From Chloracidobacterium sp. UBA7659 (GTDB lineage Bacteria > Acidobacteriota > Blastocatellia > Pyrinomonadales > Pyrinomonadaceae): 10,496 nt of DNA. Shown piece by piece: positions 1 through 5,357 of this stretch (within the stretch, counting starts at the first letter, position 1; every line of letters begins with the position of its first letter). The translations under genes and the position numbers were made by a program. The stretch is from NCBI GenBank assembly GCA_002483395.1, contig DLHV01000141.1:4355-14850 (forward strand), given 5' to 3'. A model generated the notes under the pieces. The model searched no databases. It saw only the letters and a program-made list of their open reading frames with translations, and was not told the DNA's origin.

Positions 1-1
1 G

Positions 2-640
2 ATCGTCGAATTCCAGAAGCAGTTTGGCGGTAATTTTGCTATCGCGGGTAATTACACGCTGAGCGAAGCCTACGATCAGGTTACCGACTACAACAGCGAT
101 TTTCGTGCCTTTGACCAGACCTTCGACGATCCGGAATATTCACTTTCGGCGTTCGACCAGCGGCACAAGTTCGTCATCTATTCGGTGATCACAAGTCCGT
201 GGCGCAGCCCGTTCCTTCGCGACTTTACGCTGACGCCGATAATCCGCGCCAATAGCGGACGCCCGTTCAACCTGCTCTCGGGCACCGATGTAAACGGTGA
301 CCGGAGCACGAATGGCGATCGCCCGCTGCTTCGTCTAAATGGTCTGGATCAGGGTGCGATCGGCCGTAACGTAGGCAAAGGCCCGAGCTTTGCGACCTTC
401 GACATGCGACTGACAAGAAAGATCGGCTTTAGCGAAACGATGAGTTTAGATCTGACGGTCGAGGCCTTCAACCTGCTCAACCGGCTCAATTTTTCGTCGG
501 TCAATAACACGGTCGGAGCGTTCTTCCCGACCACGGTTGACGTTCGCGGAAATCCAAACGTTGGCCCGAGCTCGCCGCTTGGATTCACCTCGGCCTTCGA
601 CCCCCGGCGAATTCAACTAGGGGCGAAGTTTAGATTCTAA
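2..640 (+). CDS. TonB-dependent receptor, Oar-like, C-terminal part (5'-truncated by window edge)
   Basis: The reading frame is open from base 2 to the TAA at 638-640, giving about 212 residues, so this is the 3' end of a larger gene. The translation has alternating aromatic and polar beta-strand character: a NYTLSEAYDQ stretch, then FDQRHKFVIYS, later a strand containing FDMRLTRKIGF and FNLLNRLNFSSVNN, and it ends in LGAKFRF with a terminal aromatic residue. These features are typical of the last barrel strands of the very large Oar/carboxypeptidase-regulatory TonB-dependent receptors abundant in Acidobacteriota. Such proteins sit in the outer membrane and take up or bind large substrates; the substrate cannot be told from this fragment. 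The plug and N-terminal carboxypeptidase-like domain would lie to the left of the window. A GTG at 185 is in frame but internal, not a start. Family call fairly sure; substrate unknown. Confidence 0.85.
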   Translation: MVEFQKQFGGNFAIAGNYTLSEAYDQVTDYNSDFRAFDQTFDDPEYSLSAFDQRHKFVIYSVITSPWRSPFLRDFTLTPIIRANSGRPFNLLSGTDVNGDRSTNGDRPLLRLNGLDQGAIGRNVGKGPSFATFDMRLTRKIGFSETMSLDLTVEAFNLLNRLNFSSVNNTVGAFFPTTVDVRGNPNVGPSSPLGFTSAFDPRRIQLGAKFRF

Positions 641-663
641 TACTTGGTTTTAGAATCAGCAGA

Positions 664-759
664 GCGGGTGCATGCAACCCTTCCTAACCTGTCATCTGGA
701 TTGCGGAGCCGAGTCACCGTTACCAAATTCGCAGGTCAGGAAGGGCGGCTTGCCCCCGC
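664..759. repeat. Palindromic repeat pair (REPIN-like) in a convergent intergenic gap
   Basis: Two 28-bp arms in inverted orientation, 664-691 and 732-759, match at 23 of 28 positions and surround a 40-bp loop. Each arm begins GCGGG and ends in CCTTCCT(A/G)ACCTG. The element fills most of the gap between the converging receptor gene (stop at 640) and phospholipase gene (stop at 779). It could fold into a long hairpin in RNA from either side and so act as a bidirectional terminator, though no U-tract follows. The arrangement resembles REP doublets spread by REP-associated tyrosine transposases. That origin is inference. Confidence 0.55.
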
Positions 760-778
760 TTCTTCAATCCTTGATAGA

Positions 779-1555
779 TCAAATCAGGTCTTTAATTGCA
801 TCGATTTTTTCTAGGGCGGCTTTTTCACCAAGATCGATCAGCTCATCCCTTTTTGCGATCTCATCCGGCCTGATATGTGCGATCTGCGGTTCGATGACGA
901 TACTGGCCCTGTAATGCTGATTTTTCGAAGCCGTGCGGATCATCAGCATCGCCGCCTGGAAAAACGTTCCGATCAGCGTAGTCGGCTTTCCCCAAAACGT
1001 CGAACCGCACGAGGTCAGGTCCACGGCGATGACAATTTCCGCACCCAATTTACGAACGGCTTTTGTCGGCATTGGCGATATCGCCCCGCCGTCGATCAGG
1101 CTCCGGCCCTGCTCATCTTCCAACGGAACAAAAACACCGGGGATCGCACAGCTCGCACGGATCGCAAAGGCAAGATCGCCGGAATCTCTGAATACTACTT
1201 CGTCGCCCGTCTCAAGGTCGCACGCGACCGCCGCGAAAGGAATTTTTAGGTCTTCAAAGCGGTTGATCGGGAAGTTTTGCTCGATAAACGTTCCCAACGC
1301 CGCGTTCGATAACAGCCCTCGCGGTGAATAAGAAAAGCCAGCTACGCCGAACCAGGTTATTTTTTTACCGATCTCGATGATCTCGCCTGCCGACATTCCC
1401 GCAGCCAACGCACCGCCAACAAATGAACCGGCCGACGTCCCTGCGACAAGATCGATCGGTATAGAATGTTCGGCCAGAGACTTCAGCACGCCGATATGTG
1501 CAAACCCGCGTGCTCCGCCGCCTGAGAGTGCAAGACCGATCTTTTTTCTGATCAT
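779..1555 (-). CDS. Patatin-like phospholipase family protein
   Basis: 258 residues, the usual size of small bacterial patatins of the RssA type. Visible are the glycine-rich oxyanion loop SGGGARG at residues 11-17, the nucleophile elbow GTSAGS at 39-44 (Ser41 catalytic), and IDGG at 154-157 (Asp155), which completes the Ser-Asp dyad. The family consists of serine acyl hydrolases acting on phospholipids or lysophospholipids. There is no signal peptide, so a cytoplasmic or inner-face location is expected. The ATG at 1555 places the conserved loop 10 residues from the N-terminus, as in relatives; no clear Shine-Dalgarno sequence precedes it. The gene diverges from the metal transporter gene, and the 96 bp between the two starts are mostly repeat DNA. 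The family and catalytic residues are certain; the physiological lipid is unknown. Confidence 0.9.
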   Translation of the reverse strand: MIRKKIGLALSGGGARGFAHIGVLKSLAEHSIPIDLVAGTSAGSFVGGALAAGMSAGEIIEIGKKITWFGVAGFSYSPRGLLSNAALGTFIEQNFPINRFEDLKIPFAAVACDLETGDEVVFRDSGDLAFAIRASCAIPGVFVPLEDEQGRSLIDGGAISPMPTKAVRKLGAEIVIAVDLTSCGSTFWGKPTTLIGTFFQAAMLMIRTASKNQHYRASIVIEPQIAHIRPDEIAKRDELIDLGEKAALEKIDAIKDLI

Positions 1556-1562
1556 AATTATC

Positions 1563-1646
1563 GTAAGAGTTACGCCTTTAGGCGTGAATTGCCGTTCAGC
1601 CTCACGCCTAAAGGCGTAACTCTTACAAAAGGCGTAACTCTCACAA
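1563..1646. repeat. Perfect 25-bp inverted repeat plus a tandem 18-mer (REPIN-like)
   Basis: Positions 1563-1587 and 1602-1626 are perfect reverse complements, 25 bp each, separated by 14 bp. Each arm contains the smaller palindrome ACGCCTTTAGGCGT. Part of the right arm is repeated directly next to it: 1611-1628 and 1629-1646 are 18-mers that differ at one base. The block fills the gap between the divergent phospholipase and transporter genes, so any promoter of either gene must lie within or be interrupted by it. It matches the architecture of a REP doublet with one extra partial unit; no transposase is nearby. Confidence 0.75.
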
Positions 1647-1651
1647 AGAAT

Positions 1652-2356
1652 ATGCAGTTAACACCAGACCTATCCACAATATCGGTCTTGCTTATCGGCT
1701 TTGTGCTCGGCCTCCAGCACGCGATCGAGGCCGACCATCTCGCCGCCGTTTCGACAATCGTAAGCGAGAAAAAGAGCCTGTTGACAGCATCGATCGTTGG
1801 CGGATTTTGGGGCCTCGGCCATACGGTATCGCTCTTCGTTGTCGGTGCCATCGTCATCTTTCTAAAAGTGCAGATCTCCGAATCGGTCGAAACACGGCTT
1901 GAGGCAGTCGTCGGTGGAATGCTTATCCTGCTCGGTCTCAGCGCTCTTCGCAAACTATTCACCGCACAAGAGATACATGTCCATGCCCACGAACACGGTG
2001 AGCGTGGGCATCTGCATATTCACTCGCACGGCAACGAAACCGAAGTATCGCATCACCGTTTCAGCCCGCGCTCGATCTTGATTGGCATGGTCCACGGCCT
2101 TGCCGGAAGTGCGGCATTGATGCTGCTGATACTGCCGACAATTCCTTCGCCGGCGATCGCGTTGCTGTATATTCTGATCTTCGGCCTCGGCTCTGTCGGC
2201 GGAATGATGGCAATGAGCTTTCTGATCGGACTACCGTTCCACTTTACGGCTAGCCGGTACGAATTTCTCAATCGCGGAATTCGCCTGATCGCCGGCATTT
2301 TTAGTTTAGGACTCGGCGTTTCGATAATCTACGAAAAACTGTCCGTCACATTGTGA
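1652..2356 (+). CDS. Nickel/cobalt transporter-like membrane protein (NicO/NiCoT superfamily)
   Basis: 234 residues with about six hydrophobic segments. The first segment carries HAIEADH at 23-29, the H-x4-D-H signature of NiCoT/NicO/UreH-type permeases, followed by LAAVS. A second family motif, GLGHT, lies at 54-58 in the next segment. Between the third and fourth segments is a histidine-rich loop (109-135, about ten His), as in RcnA-type nickel/cobalt exporters, and then GLAGSAAL at 149-156. It should move Ni2+ or Co2+ across the inner membrane; the His loop argues for efflux or metal sensing, but direction cannot be read from sequence. The start is placed at ATG 1652, preceded by a weak AAAGA. 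A longer frame from TTG 1589 would only add 21 residues translated from the adjacent repeat and is rejected. TauE-like transporters are a less likely alternative. Confidence 0.8.
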   Translation: MQLTPDLSTISVLLIGFVLGLQHAIEADHLAAVSTIVSEKKSLLTASIVGGFWGLGHTVSLFVVGAIVIFLKVQISESVETRLEAVVGGMLILLGLSALRKLFTAQEIHVHAHEHGERGHLHIHSHGNETEVSHHRFSPRSILIGMVHGLAGSAALMLLILPTIPSPAIALLYILIFGLGSVGGMMAMSFLIGLPFHFTASRYEFLNRGIRLIAGIFSLGLGVSIIYEKLSVTL

Positions 2357-2366
2357 GTGTCTCACG

Positions 2367-2560
2367 CTTGTCCCAGGCTTGTCCCAAGCTATGGTGGGAC
2401 ACGCAAATCGCTGCAAATACAGGAGTTACATTTGCATTTTTGGCCTGTCTCACGTTTTTTGAAAAATTTTTTTACGCTGGCTTTAAAAAAAGATAAACGA
2501 CTGAATCTACGGCATTTACCGATTTCAGTTCCGAAAGCAGCCGTGGGACAAGCGGGACAG
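2367..2560. repeat. GTCCCA-box region within a 488-bp gene-free gap
   Basis: CTTGTCCCA occurs at 2367-2375 and again at 2378-2386. TGGGAC at 2395-2400 pairs with the second box over an 8-nt loop. The reverse complement TGGGACAAG is at 2544-2552, and GGGACAG follows at 2554-2560. The ends of this stretch are therefore short inverted repeats. Inside are CTCACG at 2361 and 2446 and a T/A-rich run near 2453-2475. The remaining gap, 2561-2844, holds no convincing gene. One open frame on the minus strand (2389-2670) has low-complexity, Cys/Phe/Lys-rich composition and no recognisable domain. The boxes could be terminal repeats of a decayed small element, operator sites, or part of a family-specific intergenic repeat; the sequence alone does not decide. 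Confidence 0.35.
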
Positions 2561-2821
2561 GACCGCGCCATCAAACTGACCGGGCTTTTCAGTAATTCTT
2601 TATGATTTTCAAAGAGCCAAAGGCGGCACTGAAACCGCTCTAACCTTGATATTGTATCATAGGTTGTCAAGCGTCTTATGTATGCAAACCAATTTCGCGT
2701 GAATTCATATAATAAGTGCAGCTTTTGAAAATCGCAGAAAAGGGCAAGTTGAAGTAGATTTGCTCGAATTCTACCGTTTTAGCAGACCGTCTTTGACCAT
2801 CGCCCCGGTCCGAGGCCGACG

Positions 2822-2854
2822 GCTTAACGTGAATCGCAGATTCTTCAATTAGGC
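2822..2854 (-). other. Small hairpin at the end of the CBM9-like gene; possible decayed attC
   Basis: On the minus strand GCCTAAT (2854-2848) precedes the TGA stop, and GTTAAGC follows at 2828-2822. These two 7-mers can pair with one mismatch and one wobble. Inside them GAATC and GATTC form a 5-bp stem over a 3-nt loop. At 33 bp the unit is shorter than normal attC sites, so it may simply be a transcription-end hairpin. GCCTAAT differs by one base from the GCCTAAC expected if the CBM9-like gene were itself a cassette that began with the GTTAGGC core at 3615-3609. Confidence 0.25.
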
Positions 2855-3579
2855 TTAGAGCTTTTGTCAACAAAGACAAACTCTCCAAACTTTTCAGGGA
2901 CATGAAAAGCGGGTTCCCTGGTAAATGTCGGCTGCCAGGCAAGATAACCTCGATTCGGGTCTTTTCCGACGCAGCGAAACAGGTTTCCCAGCCACACATC
3001 GCCTACTTTAGGTATTTGGCCAAACGCTTTCCACTCGATCTTTATCGCCATAATAACTTTGTCTTTTTCGATCTTTGCGGTTGAGGTCATGCCGGAAACG
3101 TATTCCCAATCCGTCTTCCGCTCCGATCCGTTGCTGTCGATGGCAAGGTCGATCCACTCGCCGTTCGGAGCAATCTCGAATTCGAAGTATTTTTGCCGTT
3201 CGTTCTTGTCAGGAGCAATAAATATCTCACAAACATCACGATCCCAGAGCTTTAGAGTCTTCGATGCCAGATTGGCCTTTTCGCTTATTACCAGTGGCTC
3301 AGCCTGGTTTGCTTCGAACCGCACATAGAGCGCCGTCGCCGACCACAAGAGCCGCGCCTTCGCCTGACGGCCCGCGGGCGCAGTCTCGCCCGACCAGTAA
3401 CGGCCAATCTCCGTCACATCGGCCCTTTGCCACTGTCTGTTATCCAGGTGTGTGATCGGGAAGTCCTTCTCTATATGAATGATCCTTACAGCCGTGCTCA
3501 TAGTGCTCTGACCTAATGCGCCGACCGCACACATCGACGCAGCGGATAAAAAGACAACAATCTTTATCAAGACCTTCAC
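2845..3579 (-). CDS. Secreted carbohydrate-binding family 9-like (CBM9-like) protein
   Basis: From the GTG at 3579 the product has 244 residues. It starts with a basic then hydrophobic stretch (KVLIKIVVFLSAASMCAVGALG) that reads as a signal peptide with likely cleavage before Gln24. The rest is one beta-rich domain with the CBM9-like pattern: KARLLWSATALYVRFEA, WDRDVCEIFIAP, YFEFEIAPNGEWIDLAID, a WEYVSG segment, and a C-terminal LFRCVGKDPNRGYLAWQPT followed by FGEFVF. CBM9-like domains bind sugars, often reducing ends; no catalytic domain is attached, so the protein is probably periplasmic or exported. The frame is open further upstream to 3735, but those 52 residues would be translated from the attC-like element, and only the GTG start puts the signal peptide at the N-terminus. 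The start lies 30 bp after the attC-like site, which would suit a following gene cassette. Confidence 0.75.
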   Translation of the reverse strand: MKVLIKIVVFLSAASMCAVGALGQSTMSTAVRIIHIEKDFPITHLDNRQWQRADVTEIGRYWSGETAPAGRQAKARLLWSATALYVRFEANQAEPLVISEKANLASKTLKLWDRDVCEIFIAPDKNERQKYFEFEIAPNGEWIDLAIDSNGSERKTDWEYVSGMTSTAKIEKDKVIMAIKIEWKAFGQIPKVGDVWLGNLFRCVGKDPNRGYLAWQPTFTREPAFHVPEKFGEFVFVDKSSKPN

Positions 3580-3608
3580 AGAATATAACCGTGCTCGAAG
3601 ACTAACTC

Positions 3609-3711
3609 GCCTAACGCCAGGCATCACCCGCCGCGCATTCAACGCCGATTCCACACAAATTCTTAACGACAGGCCCGCTGGCTCGCGGTCCGATGCATGC
3701 CGTTGTTGGGC
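3609..3711 (-). repeat. attC-like integron recombination site
   Basis: Read on the minus strand, the 103-bp element begins GCCCAACAAC, fitting the R'' core RYYYAAC, and ends GCGTTAGGC, fitting the R' core GTTRRRY. Inside the cores, GGCAT near the left end pairs with ATGCC near the right end (the L''/L' positions). Further in, CCGCG pairs with CGCGG, leaving a central loop of about 45 nt. Length, core consensus and nested pairing all agree with attC sites, which integron integrases recombine as folded single strands. It starts 20 bp after the stop of the HNH gene, where a cassette's attC belongs. No integrase gene is in the window. Confidence 0.7.
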
Positions 3712-4822
3712 GGCTGCGTCGAAGAAATGATTCAACCATCTTCATCCGGCCTCCTCAGCCTGAAACTATTACTTTCTATTTCAAGCGAACTCCTCCTCAA
3801 ATCAGGTGGGTGAGTTGCACCTCGTTTTATTGCTTCGTCCCGATACTTTTTTAGCCAACCTTCCATTAACCGTGGATGCTCCTCTCGGGATAGCAAATAT
3901 GGAGGCTCGGTCAAATCGAGAGGAGAAATATCCGAAAATTCTTCCCTACCCGTCACAGGATCAAGTGAAGCGAATATAGCTGCACTCCCTGAGCCGTTCT
4001 TAGGCATGCCTAGCCGACAGAATAATTGTGTAACTCCGAAGAATTGCACAAGGCCGTAAACACGAGATTGACTTCGCTCGACATAAATCACATGGGATAG
4101 AGCCTTCCGACGTGAATCAATGGCCTCATAAATGTTGTAAGCTGCTAAGGTGTTATTTACCGGCACAAGGCGACGGTCTCCTCTCAAAAACAAGCGAGCC
4201 TCCGCTATCTCTTCCATTTTAAAATCAGGAAGTAATGTGCTAAGAGCCAAGCACATTTTCAACGCTGCACGACGAATATCAGGTCCAAGTACAAGGGTAT
4301 GACTTAAGCCCGTTAGGTCTATCTTAGGCGGAGGCACAACCTCGAGCTTTACTTCCTTGGCTTTTCCTTTCTCAATCAAGCTGCGAGCAAACTTATCCGC
4401 TTGCTTCTTATCAACGAATTCCCCAAATTCAACTCTACCTTCGTCATCAAGTTTGATGACAGGTTTAGCCAGTTCCGGTTTTACTCCTGTTTGCCCAACG
4501 GAGAGATTGTAGGATTTACCATCCTGAACGTGCGCAGTCTTCCAAGTTGGGTCAGCACTTCTTAAAGGTATTCCCCAGCTAGAAATGAATACGTGTTCTG
4601 CCTGAAGGATTTTCGCGGCTTCTGCTTCAAAGGTATGCCCAAAGACGCTATCACAATTCTTGCAGCAATCAACCTTCCTCTTTCCTCCAAGGAATTGAGG
4701 GAAGATATGATCTCTTGACTGAATCCGAATAGGAGCCAAGCAATATGGGCAAAGGGGTTGAGAATTATTTGGCTCAGCCATGACTAAGGGTTTTCATCCT
4801 ATCATTCAGAAGTGACGCCCAA
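3615..4822 (-). mobile_element. Putative integron gene cassette (1208 bp) carrying one HNH-type gene
   Basis: Integron integrases cut between G and TT of GTTRRRY. On the minus strand the left core is GTTGGGC at 4823-4817 and the right core is GTTAGGC at 3615-3609, which gives a cassette of 1208 bp. The attC R'' core inside the cassette, GCCCAAC (3711-3705), is the exact reverse complement of the left core GTTGGGC and not of the right core GTTAGGC. This is what is expected if an excised circle regenerates its own attC by joining its two ends. The unit holds a single gene in the usual orientation with a short 5' leader (about 36 bp). Its coding sequence looks more A/T-rich than the flanking housekeeping genes. 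No second attC or clear attI was recognised upstream between 4824 and 4960. Confidence 0.6.
3732..4781 (-). CDS. HNH-type zinc-binding protein with an unrecognised C-terminal domain
   Basis: 349 residues. The first 55 hold an HNH-like fold: CPYC (Cys11, Cys14), then SRDHIFPQFLGG (Asp24-His25), then CKNC (Cys40, Cys43) followed by GHTFE. The two CxxC pairs would bind structural zinc, and the DH pair corresponds to the first His of HNH/HNH_5 endonucleases. The residue after the second pair is Asp44, where relatives often have Asn. The remaining 290 residues match no family I recognise; no membrane segment or signal peptide is seen. It may be a cytoplasmic DNA nuclease, but activity is not shown. 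An in-frame TGA just upstream limits the start to ATG 4781 or later; AGGA lies too far upstream to be a good ribosome site. It sits alone between two integron-type core sites, so it is probably an acquired cassette gene. Confidence 0.65.
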   Translation of the reverse strand: MAEPNNSQPLCPYCLAPIRIQSRDHIFPQFLGGKRKVDCCKNCDSVFGHTFEAEAAKILQAEHVFISSWGIPLRSADPTWKTAHVQDGKSYNLSVGQTGVKPELAKPVIKLDDEGRVEFGEFVDKKQADKFARSLIEKGKAKEVKLEVVPPPKIDLTGLSHTLVLGPDIRRAALKMCLALSTLLPDFKMEEIAEARLFLRGDRRLVPVNNTLAAYNIYEAIDSRRKALSHVIYVERSQSRVYGLVQFFGVTQLFCRLGMPKNGSGSAAIFASLDPVTGREEFSDISPLDLTEPPYLLSREEHPRLMEGWLKKYRDEAIKRGATHPPDLRRSSLEIESNSFRLRRPDEDG

Positions 4823-4823
4823 C
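4817..4823 (-). other. Upstream core site GTTGGGC, 5' boundary of the cassette
   Basis: The 7-mer GTTGGGC on the minus strand fits GTTRRRY and lies about 36 bp before the HNH gene start. It pairs perfectly with the R'' core of the attC-like site after the same gene. It is either the R' half of an upstream attC or attI that I cannot recognise, or the junction of an insertion at a non-standard site. A 7-mer alone would mean little; its value comes from the pairing and position. Confidence 0.5.
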
Positions 4824-4875
4824 TATTGATTAACAATAATAATCAGTTGCTAAATACACCTGAAGTTGCGGGTTA

Positions 4876-5008
4876 TCACCGGCAAATTCGTGTTCGACAA
4901 AAGATTCGCTGCCGGGCTCCCGTATTCAGAACTGTCTTGAATGCCATCTTGACGAGCTTCCATGTGCGATCCCAGTCGACCTTGCCGCTCTCGTCGCGAT
5001 CATATCGA
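4876..5008 (-). pseudogene. Remnant of an AarF/UbiB kinase gene 3' end
   Basis: Positions 4921-5000 align without gaps to 5367-5446, the 3' end of the neighbouring AarF/UbiB gene, with 65 of 80 bases identical. The minus-strand translation reads DRDESGKVDWDRTWKLVKMAFKTVLNTGA in two abutting parts and matches the intact C-terminus with few amino-acid changes. Most base differences are at third codon positions, so this piece descends from a functional homologue, not from a recent copy of the neighbour. The original stop is lost and the frame runs on to a TGA at 4878-4876. Nothing upstream of the last 30 or so codons is recognisable. The end of the antitoxin gene overlaps its left part. Confidence 0.7.
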
Positions 5009-5326
5009 TGATCGTCGAGACATATTCGGAGAGGTTTGAGTTGCCCACGGTCGGATTTGAACTAACCTTGGCCCGAGCGTACGCTCGGCTACTTCGGTGT
5101 CATGGGCAGCTTGTGCCCGCAGCCAATATCCATTTGAAAGGCCGAAGAACCGACACAATCGCAAGTCGGTATCGGCAGTAACGGAGCGCTTCCCGGCAAC
5201 GATCTCGCCGATTCGCTGAGCTGGAACTCCTATTTCTTTTGCAAGACGATACTGGCTTATCCCCATCGGCTTGAGGAACTCCTCAAGCAATAGTTCGCCG
5301 GGTGTTACCGGCTTTAGCTTCTTCAT
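5000..5326 (-). CDS. higA: HigA-type XRE family antitoxin / addiction-module DNA-binding protein
   Basis: 108 residues from ATG 5326, with AGGG at 5336-5333 six bases before it; a longer frame from GTG 5341 lacks such support. The N-terminus KPVTPGELLLEEFLKPMGIS, the helix-turn-helix at about 24-46 (SQYRLAKEIGVPAQRIGEIVAGKR) and FGLSNGYWLRAQAAHDTEVAE are the standard HigA/VapI pattern. HigA proteins neutralise a HigB mRNA-cleaving toxin and repress their own operon. In typical modules higB directly precedes higA, but here only 31 bp separate this gene from the kinase stop and no toxin gene is present, so this is an orphan. The last residues (NMSRRSSI) come from DNA that runs into the duplicated kinase fragment, so the natural C-terminus may have been replaced. 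A perfect 16-bp palindrome lies inside the gene at 5073-5088. Confidence 0.85.
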   Translation of the reverse strand: MKKLKPVTPGELLLEEFLKPMGISQYRLAKEIGVPAQRIGEIVAGKRSVTADTDLRLCRFFGLSNGYWLRAQAAHDTEVAERTLGPRLVQIRPWATQTSPNMSRRSSI

Positions 5327-5357
5327 TTCTAACCCTATCACGCAATTTTTTTAATTT

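Noticed and set aside
1589..1651. Longer transporter start at TTG 1589 adding 21 residues
   Set aside because: The extra residues are translated from the palindromic/tandem repeat and precede the natural N-terminus; ATG 1652 gives a family-like start.
2389..2670. 93-codon open frame on the minus strand in the gene-free gap
   Set aside because: Odd composition, no recognisable domain, no ribosome site, and it overlaps the GTCCCA boxes; more likely non-coding repeat.
2641..2700. Possible promoter (TTGACA on the minus strand near 2662-2667 with nearby TACAAT)
   Set aside because: Spacing between the hexamers is wrong for a sigma-70 promoter and no gene follows on that strand.
2676..2999. 107-codon frame on the minus strand overlapping the CBM9-like gene
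   Set aside because: It runs out of frame through the coding sequence of the better-supported CBM9-like gene and continues into non-coding DNA.
3580..3735. 52-residue N-terminal extension of the CBM9-like protein
   Set aside because: It is translated from the attC-like site and would bury the signal peptide; GTG 3579 is the sensible start.
4824..4960. A second attC or an attI upstream of the cassette
   Set aside because: I looked for RYYYAAC about 60-150 bp upstream of the GTTGGGC core on the minus strand and found none with a paired partner; GTCGAAC is off consensus.
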